64,000 nucleotides of DNA, from NCBI GenBank assembly GCA_963794385.1, contig CAWCDT010000011.1, positions 127,599 to 191,598 on the forward strand. The letters run 5' to 3'. A program made the translations under genes and the position numbers. Positions 1-8,002 of the stretch are shown here, one piece after another (the stretch's first letter is position 1; each line of letters begins with the position of its first letter). The notes beneath the pieces are model-generated. The model was not told the origin of the DNA, ran no database searches, and worked only from the letters and a program-made list of their open reading frames with translations. The stretch comes from Gaiellasilicea sp963794385 (GTDB lineage: Bacteria; Actinomycetota; Thermoleophilia; Gaiellales; Gaiellaceae).

Positions 1-1
1 C

Positions 2-430
2 CTCGTCTACGCGACCGAGGGCACCAAGGCCGACGCGGCGATCGCCGCGATCGACGCGTTGACAAAGGAGCCGGAGGTGGGGGACGCCTTCACCGGCAAG
101 GTCGTGAAGACGACCCAGTTCGGCGCCTTCGTGGAGCTGAAGAAGGGCACAGACGGGCTCCTGCACGTCTCCAACGTCGGCCCGGGCCGGGTCGCGCACA
201 TCGAGGACGTGATGACGCGCGGCGACCTCGTCGACGTGCTCGTGCAGGAGGTCGACAAGGCGCGCGGCCGGATCGGCCTCAAGCTCGTCCACAAGCACGA
301 GGACGGGCGCCTGGTCGAGCCGGCGGAGCTGATCGAGCGGGCGAAGAACGCGCCGCCGCGTCCGCCGGAGGAGGAGCGCCCGCGCGGCGACCGCCGCGGC
401 GGTCGCGACCGCGGCCCGCGCCGCAGCTAG
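2..430 (+). CDS. pnp: Polyribonucleotide nucleotidyltransferase, C-terminal part (partial)
   Basis: The gene is cut by the left edge of the window; about 142 codons remain. The first ~20 residues look like the end of a KH domain. They are followed by a complete S1 RNA-binding domain beginning near GDAFTGKVV and containing GAFVEL and DGLLHVS, then a basic Arg/Gly-rich tail (RGDRRGGRDRG). This KH-S1 arrangement is the C-terminal RNA-binding part of PNPase, a 3'-5' phosphorolytic exoribonuclease of RNA turnover. Other S1 proteins are possible, but the KH-to-S1 spacing and the actinobacterial basic tail favour PNPase. It is followed directly by a strong hairpin terminator. Confidence 0.9.
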   Translation, partial: LVYATEGTKADAAIAAIDALTKEPEVGDAFTGKVVKTTQFGAFVELKKGTDGLLHVSNVGPGRVAHIEDVMTRGDLVDVLVQEVDKARGRIGLKLVHKHEDGRLVEPAELIERAKNAPPRPPEEERPRGDRRGGRDRGPRRS

Positions 431-443
431 AAGGACGTGACCC

Positions 444-469
444 GAGGGGGCGGCGGAAGCCGCCCCCTC
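444..469 (+). terminator. Hairpin terminator after pnp
   Basis: An 11-bp perfect stem (GAGGGGGCGGC with its complement) encloses a GGAA tetraloop. It starts 14 bases after the pnp stop. The downstream T-tract is weak (gtcatt), as is usual in high-GC genomes. It lies between convergent pnp and the methyltransferase gene and could serve both. Confidence 0.8.
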
Positions 470-470
470 G

Positions 471-1904
471 TCATTCCGCGACGAGGAAGCCGGTCTCGAG
501 CATCCCGCGCAGGATCGCCGCCGAATCGGCGAGCGCCTCCTCGCCGAGCGTGCCGACGACCGCCGCTCGGGCCGTCATCCGGCCGTCGAGCGCGCGGAGG
601 AGCTTCAGCGTCGGCTCGTCGACGTCGGCGCGGAAGCCGAGGCCCTCCTCCAGGGCGAGGGTGGCACTCGTGACGGTCCAGCCCTCGCTCGGGGCGACGA
701 CCTGCTCGAAGCGGGCTGTGGGAGCGAGCGAGAGGCGGCGCTCGAGCAGCTCGTCGTCGCCGCCGGCGGCCGCATCGACGCCCGCGAACATCCGCAGCAG
801 ATGGCTCGAGGCGGGCTCGAGCGGCCTCGGCGGCAGGCTCGCGCCGCGGCTCCAGGTTTCCCCGTCACGGCGGCGGAGCACGAGCGCTCCGTAGGCGACG
901 GCTTCGATCCCGAGCTCGCGGTAGTAGTCCGTCCAGCGGTCGAGCGCGGCGCCGAACTCCGCGGGCGTCTCCACCGCCTCCCTGGTCCAGGCGGCCGCAT
1001 TCGAGAGCGGGTCGTCGGTCGTCGAATGCAGGATCCAGGCGTCACAACCGGTCCCGTTGAGCCATTTGCGCGGACGCGCGGCCGGATCGTCCCCAGACTG
1101 CGCCCAGCTCGCCATCAGTGTCGCGTAGCCGTCAGACTCGAGCAACTGAGGCAGTCCGCGGACGAGCTCCTCGCTGAGGCGGTCGCCGGCGATCCCGCTG
1201 TCGCGGAAGGTGTAGTCGGTGTCCGGCGAGATCACGTACGGCGGGTTGCACGCAATGCAGCCGAAGCGCTCGCCTGTGACAGGCTCGAGCAGGCTACCCT
1301 GACGCAGCTCGACGTTCGCGATGCCGTTCAGGGCGAGATTGAAGGCGGCGAAGGCGAGCGCGCGCTCGTTCACGTCGGTCGCGACAACCCGCCCGGCGTG
1401 GCGCGAGAGCAGCAGCGCCTGGATCCCGTTGCCGGTGCCGACGTCGAGCGCCCTCTCGACCGGCTCGCGCACGGTCAGGTGCGCCAACGCCGTGGACGGG
1501 CGGTGGACGCCCGCAACCCGGTCCTTGCCGCCGACGTCGAGCCGGTCGGAGGCGATGAAGAGGTCGTCGTGCGGGACGAGGCGGGCACGTCCGTGCAAGG
1601 CATCGTCGTGCGCCTCGGCCAGCCCGACCTCGAGCAGGAGCGCCGCGCCGTCTCCGAGCGTCTGGTCACAGGCGGCTGTCGACGCGGGGTCGCCGACCAG
1701 CAGGAGCGTAATCAGCGTCGAGAGCGCGTCCGGTTCCGCCCCGAGCCGACGCCGGTACACCTCGACGTCCCGATGCGAGAACATCGGCTCCGCCGTCGCG
1801 TGGAGCCGCCGTGCGATCCCCGTGCCCGTGTAGCCGACGCCCGCGAGCAGCTCCCGCAGCCGCGTCGCGAACTCCGCAGTGGGCGGGGAAGGCGCCGGGA
1901 TCAG
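471..1904 (-). CDS. Class I SAM-dependent methyltransferase (HemK-like, NPPY motif)
   Basis: The protein has a Rossmann methyltransferase domain with the SAM-binding motif DVGTGNGIQALL and the catalytic NPPY motif typical of N-methyltransferases acting on amide or amino nitrogens (HemK/PrmC/RsmC-like). A ~150-residue helical N-domain precedes it and a ~150-residue C-domain follows, as in large actinobacterial methyltransferases of unknown substrate. The first canonical start is ATG at 1784. However, the frame upstream encodes RLRELLAGVGYTGTGIARRL, which matches the N-terminal helix of this family. The protein therefore probably begins near 1904, where CTG overlaps the Hcp stop (CTGA), or at ATC 1901. 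The start codon is unresolved; the substrate is unknown. Confidence 0.8.
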   Translation of the reverse strand: MIPAPSPPTAEFATRLRELLAGVGYTGTGIARRLHATAEPMFSHRDVEVYRRRLGAEPDALSTLITLLLVGDPASTAACDQTLGDGAALLLEVGLAEAHDDALHGRARLVPHDDLFIASDRLDVGGKDRVAGVHRPSTALAHLTVREPVERALDVGTGNGIQALLLSRHAGRVVATDVNERALAFAAFNLALNGIANVELRQGSLLEPVTGERFGCIACNPPYVISPDTDYTFRDSGIAGDRLSEELVRGLPQLLESDGYATLMASWAQSGDDPAARPRKWLNGTGCDAWILHSTTDDPLSNAAAWTREAVETPAEFGAALDRWTDYYRELGIEAVAYGALVLRRRDGETWSRGASLPPRPLEPASSHLLRMFAGVDAAAGGDDELLERRLSLAPTARFEQVVAPSEGWTVTSATLALEEGLGFRADVDEPTLKLLRALDGRMTARAAVVGTLGEEALADSAAILRGMLETGFLVAE

Positions 1905-2386
1905 ATCTTGACGTTCTTCTTCAGGTCCCAGCCGGCGTGGGTCCCCGAGTCCAGCGATCCGTCGGCCTTCTGCGCGAAGTAGTCGAACGAGAGCTTGACG
2001 AAGTTGAGCGCGAACGTGTCGACCGGCCGCTCGTCGCCCTCCGCTCCGCCGATCGTGTACGAGGAGATGAGCACGTCACTCAACTTCATCTTGATGTACT
2101 CCTGCTGCGCCTGGCCGGCCTTGCGGACCGTGAGCACTGCCTGCTTGATGTGCTTTCCCTGCGCGCAGTGCAGGAAGAGCTGGGGCGACGCCTTGGTGGT
2201 GCGCGCCGTGAAGGAGAAGTCGCTCATCTGGACCTTGCCGGCGCCGCCTCCGCCGCCCGGGGCCTGGGTCCCGGTCTGCGTCTCGCCGAAGCTGAACGAG
2301 AGCACGTCAATCTCGCCCTTGTGCTTCGAGTCGTTGCTCTCGCCGGTAATCCCGTCGAGCTTCAGGAAGTAGTCGTTGGCGGCCAT
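1901..2386 (-). CDS. Hcp-like (type VI secretion tube-fold) protein, orphan
   Basis: This 161-residue protein begins MAANDYFLKLDGITGES and has the Hcp1-family layout: an N-terminal YFLKLDGI strand, a glycine-rich loop (GGGGGAG), a central SQLFLHCAQGKH-like segment (here SPQLFLHCAQGKHIKQAVL), and a C-terminal FALNFVKLSFDY strand. Hcp proteins form hexameric rings, best known as the type VI secretion tube. No other type VI gene (TssB, TssC, VgrG, ClpV) is present nearby. The Hcp fold is also used in non-T6SS proteins, so tube function here is not shown. The gene is divergent from the M16 peptidase and is transcribed into the methyltransferase gene. Confidence 0.85.
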   Translation of the reverse strand: MAANDYFLKLDGITGESNDSKHKGEIDVLSFSFGETQTGTQAPGGGGGAGKVQMSDFSFTARTTKASPQLFLHCAQGKHIKQAVLTVRKAGQAQQEYIKMKLSDVLISSYTIGGAEGDERPVDTFALNFVKLSFDYFAQKADGSLDSGTHAGWDLKKNVKI

Positions 2387-2449
2387 CCCTGCACGGTGGA
2401 GCTAACCCCCAACGGGCGCCGAAGTCAAGCCGCACCCGAGAGGCGGAGC

Positions 2450-2455
2450 TACGAT
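2450..2455 (+). promoter_or_regulatory. Putative -10 element of a leaderless M16 peptidase transcript
   Basis: TACGAT lies 6 nt before GTG 2462, so transcription would start at or next to the start codon. No Shine-Dalgarno sequence is present. No clear -35 element is visible. Confidence 0.55.
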
Positions 2456-2461
2456 CGGCCG

Positions 2462-3748
2462 GTGCAGCGCTACGAGCTCTCGCAGCTCCCCACGGGGGAG
2501 CGCGTCATCTCCGAGCACGTCCCGAGCGTCCGCTCCGTCTCGCTCGGCTTCTGGATCGGGACCGGCTCACGCGACGAGACGGACGCTCGGGCGGGCGTGT
2601 CGCACTTCATCGAGCACCTGCTCTTCAAGGGCACGGGCGCGCACACCGCCCAGGAGATCGCCGAGATCTTCGACGGGCTCGGCGGCGAGCTGAACGCGGC
2701 GACGTCACGCGAGACGACGCTCCTGTTCGCCCGCGTGCCGGACGACCGGCTGGAGGCGGCGCTCGACGTGGTCGTCGGGATGATCTACGACCCGGTCTTC
2801 GCGGACGTGGACGCCGAGCGCGAGGTCGTGCTCGAGGAGATCGCGATGGTCGACGACAACCCGCAGGACCTCGTCCACGACGTCATCGCCGAGGCCGTTT
2901 TCGGCGGCCACCCGCTGGGCCGGCCGGTGATCGGCCGGGCCGAGGTGATCTCGTCCGTGTCCCGGCGGGCGCTCGCCGCCTACCATCGCGCCGCGTACGC
3001 GCACGACAACGTCGTCGTCGCGGCGGCCGGGAACGTGACCCACGAGCGCGTGCTCGAGCTGCTCGCCGCCCGGATCCCGGCCACGGACACGCCCGCGCGC
3101 CGCGTGCGCAAGCCGTTCGGGCGCATCCCGGCGCCGGGGTACCGCTTCCTGCGCCGGCCGACCGAGCAGTACCACGTCTGCCTCGGCGCGACGGGGATCT
3201 CGCGCCGGGACGAGCGGCGCTTCGCCGCCTCGCTGCTGGACTCGATCCTCGGGGGCTCCGCCTCCTCGCGGCTCTTCCAGGAGATCCGCGAGAAGCGGGG
3301 GATGGCCTACGCGGTCTACAGCTTCGCCTCGCAGTACTCCGACTCCGGCCAGGTCGGGCTCTACGTCGGTACGCGCGAGGAGAATCTCGTCGCATGCCTC
3401 GAGATCGTCGCGCGCGAGCTGTCGGACGTGTCCGCCGGGAACGTCAGGCCGGGCGAGCTCGAGCGGGCGAAGGAGAACCTGAAGGGACGGATGCTCCTCT
3501 CGATGGAGTCGACCTCGAACCGGATGAGCCGGTTCGGCAAGTCGCTCGTCACCGGCACCGAGCTGCTCTCGCTCGAGGAGCTCGTCGAGCGGATCGACGC
3601 CGTCACGGGCGAGGACGTAGCGCTCGTCGCGGGCGAACTGCTCGGGCTCGACCGGCTCTCGGCGGCCGGGATCGGCCCGAACGAGGCCCGGTTCCGCGCC
3701 GCAGTGGAGCAGGTCAACCCGGCGCTCGTCGGGCGACAGGCGGCGTGA
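2462..3748 (+). CDS. M16 family zinc metallopeptidase (processing peptidase-like)
   Basis: The 428-residue protein has the inverted zinc-binding motif HFIEH at residues 48-52, with the usual downstream acidic residues (EREVVLEEI), followed by the second M16 domain containing GGSASSRLFQEIREKRGMAY, the R/Y substrate pocket of this family. It resembles the mitochondrial-processing-peptidase-like proteases that often sit beside pnp and dapB in Gram-positive bacteria (PNPase, then M16, then dapB). The GTG start at 2462 was chosen because it immediately precedes the first conserved strand and follows a -10 hexamer; the open frame further upstream has no homology. The gene overlaps dapB by four bases (GTGA). 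The physiological substrate is unknown. Confidence 0.9.
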   Translation: MQRYELSQLPTGERVISEHVPSVRSVSLGFWIGTGSRDETDARAGVSHFIEHLLFKGTGAHTAQEIAEIFDGLGGELNAATSRETTLLFARVPDDRLEAALDVVVGMIYDPVFADVDAEREVVLEEIAMVDDNPQDLVHDVIAEAVFGGHPLGRPVIGRAEVISSVSRRALAAYHRAAYAHDNVVVAAAGNVTHERVLELLAARIPATDTPARRVRKPFGRIPAPGYRFLRRPTEQYHVCLGATGISRRDERRFAASLLDSILGGSASSRLFQEIREKRGMAYAVYSFASQYSDSGQVGLYVGTREENLVACLEIVARELSDVSAGNVRPGELERAKENLKGRMLLSMESTSNRMSRFGKSLVTGTELLSLEELVERIDAVTGEDVALVAGELLGLDRLSAAGIGPNEARFRAAVEQVNPALVGRQAA

Positions 3749-4362
3749 AGGTCTTCCTGCTGGGGCGTCGCGGCCGGGTCGGCTCGGTGCTCGGCCCGGC
3801 GCTCGAGGAGGCGGGGCACGAGCTCGTCGAGTCGACGCACGGGGCCGAGGCGGCCGTCGACTTCACCCGCCCGGAGGCGGTGGAGGAGAACGTCCGCGTC
3901 TGCCTCGAGGACGGGGTGCCCGTCGTCGTCGGCACGACCGGGTTCGACCAGGAGCGGGTGGCCGCCCTGGCCCGCGTCCAGGAGCTGCCCGTCTTCTACG
4001 CTCCCAACTTCGCGCTCGGCGCAGTCCTGATGCTCCGCTTCGCCGCCGAAGCGGCCAAGGTGATGCCACACGCCGAGATCGTCGAGCTGCACCACGAGGC
4101 GAAGCTCGACGCCCCCTCGGGCACGGCGAAGGCGACTGCAGCCCTCCTGCCGCCGGGGACGCCGATCCACTCCGTCCGCCTGCCCGGGCTGGTCGCCCAC
4201 CAGGAGGTGATCTTCGGCGGGCCTGGGCAGACGCTCACGATCCGGCACGACACGACCTCACGCGAGGCGTTCGTCCCCGGCGTCCTCCTGGCGCTCGAGA
4301 AGCTGCGCGAGCTGCCTCCCGGCCTCACCGTCGGCCTCGACGCCCTCCTGGAACGGCCGTGA
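3745..4362 (+). CDS. dapB: 4-hydroxy-tetrahydrodipicolinate reductase (short form)
   Basis: DapB reduces hydroxy-tetrahydrodipicolinate with NAD(P)H in lysine/DAP synthesis. The N-terminal dinucleotide-binding segment is VFLLGRRGRVGS. The catalytic region is His116-His117 with Lys120, followed by DAPSGTA (122-128), the diagnostic substrate-binding motif. At 205 residues it is clearly shorter than typical DapB (about 245-270). The missing stretch falls in the Rossmann domain, between the first helix and VDFTRPEA. The GTG start overlaps the M16 stop (GTGA), and the stop overlaps the next gene (GTGA), so translation is probably coupled. dapA follows one gene later. Confidence 0.92.
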   Translation: MKVFLLGRRGRVGSVLGPALEEAGHELVESTHGAEAAVDFTRPEAVEENVRVCLEDGVPVVVGTTGFDQERVAALARVQELPVFYAPNFALGAVLMLRFAAEAAKVMPHAEIVELHHEAKLDAPSGTAKATAALLPPGTPIHSVRLPGLVAHQEVIFGGPGQTLTIRHDTTSREAFVPGVLLALEKLRELPPGLTVGLDALLERP

Positions 4363-4965
4363 GGGAGCCCGAGGACATGATGGAGGCGGTCACCCGCTCG
4401 ATGAAGGAGCGGACCGGGCGCACCCTCGAGGAGTGGGTGCGCCTCGTCGAGGAGGACGGCCCGGACCCGCTGCAGCAGAAGGAGGTGCGTCGCTGGCTCA
4501 AGGACGTCCATGGAGTCCCGCAGAACTCGCAGTGGGCGATCGCGGACGCTGCGGCAAGGGGCGCCGGCTGGGAGCGCCCCAGCGTCGAGGAGTACGCGGA
4601 CGCGCTCTACGCGGGCGCGAAAGCCCCGCTGCGCCCGCTGCACGACGCCGTGGTCGAGCTCGCGACAGGGCTTGGCAGCGACACCGCCGTCGAAGGCCGG
4701 GCGACCTACGCTCCGATCGTCCGCAAGACGCAGTTCGCCGCGGTCGCACCGGGGCCGCGCGGAACGCTGCGCGTCGGCCTCCGCTACCGCGGCGAAGTCC
4801 CAGACGACACCCGGCTCGAGCCGGCGAAGGGGTTCGCCCAGGCAACGCACCGGCTCCACCTCGACGCCGACGCCGGCGCGGCAGAGGTGCTCTCGCTCGA
4901 GCCGCTCCTCCGCGAGGCGTACGAGCAGAACGGTCTGAAGTCGATCGGCCATCTGCTCGAGTTCC
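4359..4965 (+). CDS. DUF4287/DUF5655 domain protein (no in-frame stop; probably continues into macro domain)
   Basis: Residues 5-65 resemble the DUF4287 helical region (TGRTLEEWVRLVEEDG... GVPQNSQWAIA). The following ~110 residues resemble DUF5655 (KTQFAAVAPGPRGTLRVGLR to LREAYEQNG). The domain ends near 4935, but no stop appears in this frame until 6011, deep inside dapA, which is implausible. The next gene-like segment, a macro domain, is in the +1 frame and has no canonical start. Removing one base in the CC at 4964-4965 joins LLEF to IVGDLTEQHVDAIVNAAN, giving one protein of about 361 residues. A fused gene with an indel is the simplest reading; two separate genes are also possible. The GTG start overlaps dapB. 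DUF5655 function is unknown. Confidence 0.65.
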
Positions 4966-5445
4966 ATCGTCGGCGACCTCACGGAGCAGCACGTCGATGC
5001 GATCGTCAACGCCGCCAACACGTCGCTGCTCGGAGGAGGCGGCGTGGACGGCGCCATCCATCGTGCCGGCGGCCCGGAGATCCTCGCCGAGTGCCGTCTG
5101 CTCGGCGGCTGCGAGACAGGCGAGGCGAAGGCGACGACGGCAGGCCGGCTCCCCGCCCGCTGGGTGATCCATGCCGTAGGGCCGGTCTGGCGCGGCGGCG
5201 AGGAGGGCGAGCCCAAGCTGCTCGCCTCCGCGCACCGGCGCTCGCTCGAGGTCGCCCGCGAGCTCGGCGCTCGCACCGTCGCGTTCCCGGCCATCTCCTG
5301 CGGCATCTACGGCTATCCACCCGAGCGGGCCGCTCCGGTGGCGGTCGGGGCGGCCCGCGAGCTCGAGCACGACTTCGACGCGATTCGCTTCGTTTTTCTC
5401 GGCGAGGAGCTGCGCGAGGTCTTCGCGGCCGCAGCGCGAAGGTAG
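4966..5445 (+). CDS. Macro domain (ADP-ribose/ADP-ribosyl-binding) region
   Basis: The sequence has the standard macro-domain landmarks in order: VGDLT, VDAIVNAANTSLLGGGGVDG (adenine/ribose loop and glycine-rich loop), AIHRAGG, GRLPARWVIHAVGP, and a second loop AFPAISCGIYGYP. Macro domains bind ADP-ribose or remove it from proteins, RNA or DNA (MacroD/YmdB-like). The coordinates mark where the domain starts in this frame. The first canonical start codon, GTG 5044, would delete the first phosphate-binding region, so it cannot be the true start of a working protein. See the preceding entry for the likely fusion through a one-base shift. dapA begins 9 bases after the stop. Confidence 0.75.
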   Translation: MVGDLTEQHVDAIVNAANTSLLGGGGVDGAIHRAGGPEILAECRLLGGCETGEAKATTAGRLPARWVIHAVGPVWRGGEEGEPKLLASAHRRSLEVARELGARTVAFPAISCGIYGYPPERAAPVAVGAARELEHDFDAIRFVFLGEELREVFAAAARR

Positions 5446-5448
5446 GAT
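5443..5448 (+). promoter_or_regulatory. Putative -10 element of a leaderless dapA transcript
   Basis: TAGGAT overlaps the macro-domain stop codon and lies 6 nt before ATG 5455. No Shine-Dalgarno is seen between them. Confidence 0.6.
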
Positions 5449-5454
5449 CCGACC

Positions 5455-6336
5455 ATGCTCGGCGAGGTGCTCACGGCGATGGTGACGCCGTTCAAGGCGG
5501 ACGGCTCCGTCGACCTCGAGAGCTTCCGCGCACTCGCGCGCCACCTCGTCGACAACGGCTCGGACGGTCTCGTCGTCACGGGCACGACCGGCGAGAGCCC
5601 GACGCTGTCCGACGACGAGCGCTTCGCTCTGTACGCGGCTGCTCTGGAGGAGGTCGGCGACCAGGCGACCGTCGTCGCCGGCACGGGCACCTACGACACG
5701 CGGCACTCCGTGCACCTGACCGAGAAGGCCCACGAGCTCGGCGTCGACGGCGTCCTGATCGTGACGCCGTACTACAACAAGCCTCCGCCGAGAGGCATCG
5801 TCGCGCATTTCGAGGCGGTGGCCGAGGTCACCGACAAGCCGATCGTCGTCTACAACATTCCGGGCCGGGTCGTGCTCAACCTCGAGCCGGAGACGATCGC
5901 CGAGCTCGCGGAGATCGAGAACGTGACGGCGGTCAAGCAGGCGAACCCGGACCTCGAGCAGGCGAGGAAGATCGTCGAGCTCGGGCTCGACCTCTACGCG
6001 GGCGACGATGACCTGATCCTCCCGTTCCTCGAGCTCGGAGGAGTGGGCGGTGTCTGCGTGCACACGCACGTCGTCGGGCCCAGGGTGAAAGAGCTGATCC
6101 GCCTCTGGAACGCCGGCGAGCACGATGCTGCACGGGCGCTCGACCGCGAGCTCGCGCCCTCGATCGAGCTGCTTCGCGTCGTCGGGAACCCGATCGCGAT
6201 CAAGGCTGCGTTGAACCTGCTCGGCCACGACGTGGGCGGTCACCGGCTACCTCTCGTGTCCGCGACCGACGAAGAGCGCGACCAAGTGCGCGACTGCCTC
6301 GCCCGCCTGGGCCTGCTCCAGCCCGCCGCCGTCTAA
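5455..6336 (+). CDS. dapA: 4-hydroxy-tetrahydrodipicolinate synthase
   Basis: DapA condenses pyruvate with aspartate semialdehyde, the first committed step of lysine/DAP synthesis. The 293-residue TIM-barrel protein contains the TGTTGE pyruvate-binding loop (residues 42-47), VTPYYNKP, Tyr133 in YNIPGR and the Schiff-base Lys161, the same numbering as in E. coli DapA. Length is normal. The ATG at 5455 follows a -10 hexamer by 6 nt, so the gene probably has its own leaderless transcript although it sits in a dapB-containing run of genes. Confidence 0.96.
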   Translation: MLGEVLTAMVTPFKADGSVDLESFRALARHLVDNGSDGLVVTGTTGESPTLSDDERFALYAAALEEVGDQATVVAGTGTYDTRHSVHLTEKAHELGVDGVLIVTPYYNKPPPRGIVAHFEAVAEVTDKPIVVYNIPGRVVLNLEPETIAELAEIENVTAVKQANPDLEQARKIVELGLDLYAGDDDLILPFLELGGVGGVCVHTHVVGPRVKELIRLWNAGEHDAARALDRELAPSIELLRVVGNPIAIKAALNLLGHDVGGHRLPLVSATDEERDQVRDCLARLGLLQPAAV

Positions 6337-6345
6337 CCACGGGAA

Positions 6346-6351
6346 TACACT
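6346..6351 (+). promoter_or_regulatory. Putative -10 element of a leaderless rnj transcript
   Basis: TACACT lies 7 nt before ATG 6359 in the 22-base gap after dapA. No ribosome binding site is visible. Confidence 0.6.
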
Positions 6352-6358
6352 CCGCGAC

Positions 6359-8002
6359 ATGAGCCTGCGGATCATCCCGCTCGGCGGCCTCGGCGAAGTG
6401 GGCAAGAACATGACGGTCTACGAGCACGGCGACGATCTCGTCGTGGTCGACGCGGGGATCGCGTTCCCGCGCGACGAGCACCTCGGCGTCGACCTCCTCC
6501 TGCCCGACATGGGCTACCTGCGCGACCGCAAGATCGACGCGGTCGTGCTCACACACGGGCACGAGGACCATGTCGGCGGGCTGCCCTACCTCCTGCGCGA
6601 GGTGAACTGCGAGCGCGTGATCGCGACGAGGCTGACGCTCGGCCTGATCAAGTCGAAGCTCGACGAGCACGGCCTCGCCGCCGATACGACGCTCGAGGAG
6701 GCGGAGCCAGGGAAGCGGATCCAGGTCGGCTCGCTCACGCTCGACTTCGTCCGCATGGCGCACTCGATTCCCGACTGCGTGGCGGTCGTGGTCGAGAGCG
6801 AGGCCGGCCGCGTCGTCCACACCGGCGACTGGAAGCTCGACCACACACCGGTCGACGGTCTGAAGACCGACGTCGGCCGGCTCGCGGCGCTCGGGAACGA
6901 AGGCGTCGACCTCCTGCTCGGCGACTCCACGAATGCCGAGCGCCCGGGGATGACCGGCTCCGAGCGGCTCGTCGGCGAGGCCTTCCGCACCTTGATCCCG
7001 CTGCGGAAGGGCCGGATCCTGGTCGTCTCCTTCGCCTCGAACGTGCACCGGATGCAGCAGGCGATCGACGTCGCGCTCCAGGTCGGTCGGAAGGTGGCGA
7101 TCGTCGGGCGCTCGATGCGCAAGAACCTCAACATCGCGCGCGGGCTCGGCTACCTCGACGTGCCCGACCACCTGCTCGTGAAGCCGCAGGAGGCGATGGA
7201 GCTGCCGCCCGGCCAAGTGATGATCCTCTGCACGGGCAGCCAGGGCGAGCCGATGTCGGCGCTGACCAGGATCGCGTACAACGACCACCCGTCCGTGTCC
7301 ATCGAGCGCGGCGACACCGTGATCATCTCGGCGAAGCCCGTGCCGGGGAACGAGCTCCGCGTCCACGACTCGATCAACCGGCTCGCGAAGGCGGGCGCCG
7401 AGGTGCTGCACCAGGAGATCGCTCCCGTGCACGTGTCCGGCCACGCGTGCTCCGAGGAGCTGCGCACGCTCCTCTCGCTCCTGCGCCCGCGCGCGGTGAT
7501 GCCGGTGCACGGCGAGTACCGGATGCTGGCGGCACACGCCCAGCTCGCACGCGACGCGGGTGTCCCAGCGGAGGCGATCGTGATCGCCGAGAACGGCTCC
7601 GTGGTCGAGCTCACGCGCGGGCGGACACCGCGCATCGTCGACAAGGTCGAGGCCGGCGTCACGTTCGTCGACGGCCTGGGGGTCGGGGACGTCCAGGACG
7701 TGGCGCTCCGCGACCGCCGGCGGCTCTCCGAGGACGGCGTCCTGATCATCGTCACGACGCTCGCAGGCTCGAACGGCGGCACGACGGCGCCGCCCGAGCT
7801 GATCGCGCGCGGCTTCGGTGACTCGGGACCCCTGCTCGACGAGCTCCGCGAGGAGGCGACCCGGGTGCTCGAGCAGCTCACCGCCGACGACATCTCCGAG
7901 ATCAAGCTGCTGCAGGAGCACCTGCACGACGCCGTCGGCCAATTGGTCTACGACAGAACCCGCCGACGGCCGATGATTCTCCCTGTAGTCATCGAGGTAT
8001 GA
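6359..8002 (+). CDS. rnj: Ribonuclease J
   Basis: This 547-residue metallo-beta-lactamase/beta-CASP nuclease carries the zinc motif HGHEDH at residues 66-71, GDWKLDH and GDSTN further on, and the beta-CASP signatures GRSMRKN, CTGSQGEP and HVSGHA. A short C-terminal domain completes the usual RNase J length. RNase J is a 5'-3' exo- and endoribonuclease in Gram-positive RNA decay; the window also encodes PNPase and RNase Y. dapA next to rnj is a common actinobacterial arrangement. The stop overlaps the next gene (ATGA). Confidence 0.95.
   Translation: MSLRIIPLGGLGEVGKNMTVYEHGDDLVVVDAGIAFPRDEHLGVDLLLPDMGYLRDRKIDAVVLTHGHEDHVGGLPYLLREVNCERVIATRLTLGLIKSKLDEHGLAADTTLEEAEPGKRIQVGSLTLDFVRMAHSIPDCVAVVVESEAGRVVHTGDWKLDHTPVDGLKTDVGRLAALGNEGVDLLLGDSTNAERPGMTGSERLVGEAFRTLIPLRKGRILVVSFASNVHRMQQAIDVALQVGRKVAIVGRSMRKNLNIARGLGYLDVPDHLLVKPQEAMELPPGQVMILCTGSQGEPMSALTRIAYNDHPSVSIERGDTVIISAKPVPGNELRVHDSINRLAKAGAEVLHQEIAPVHVSGHACSEELRTLLSLLRPRAVMPVHGEYRMLAAHAQLARDAGVPAEAIVIAENGSVVELTRGRTPRIVDKVEAGVTFVDGLGVGDVQDVALRDRRRLSEDGVLIIVTTLAGSNGGTTAPPELIARGFGDSGPLLDELREEATRVLEQLTADDISEIKLLQEHLHDAVGQLVYDRTRRRPMILPVVIEV

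Noticed and set aside
1901..2386. Type VI secretion locus
   Set aside because: Only an Hcp-like protein is present; no sheath, spike, ATPase or membrane-complex genes were found.
1811..2461. N-terminal extension of the M16 peptidase
   Set aside because: The frame is open to 1811 but lies antisense to the Hcp and methyltransferase genes and lacks homology; GTG 2462 fits the family and the -10 spacing.
4359..6011. A 550-codon open frame running from DUF4287 through dapA
   Set aside because: After about 4965 the translation is Arg/Ala-rich nonsense antagonistic to the clear macro domain and DapA frames; it is open only because of high GC.
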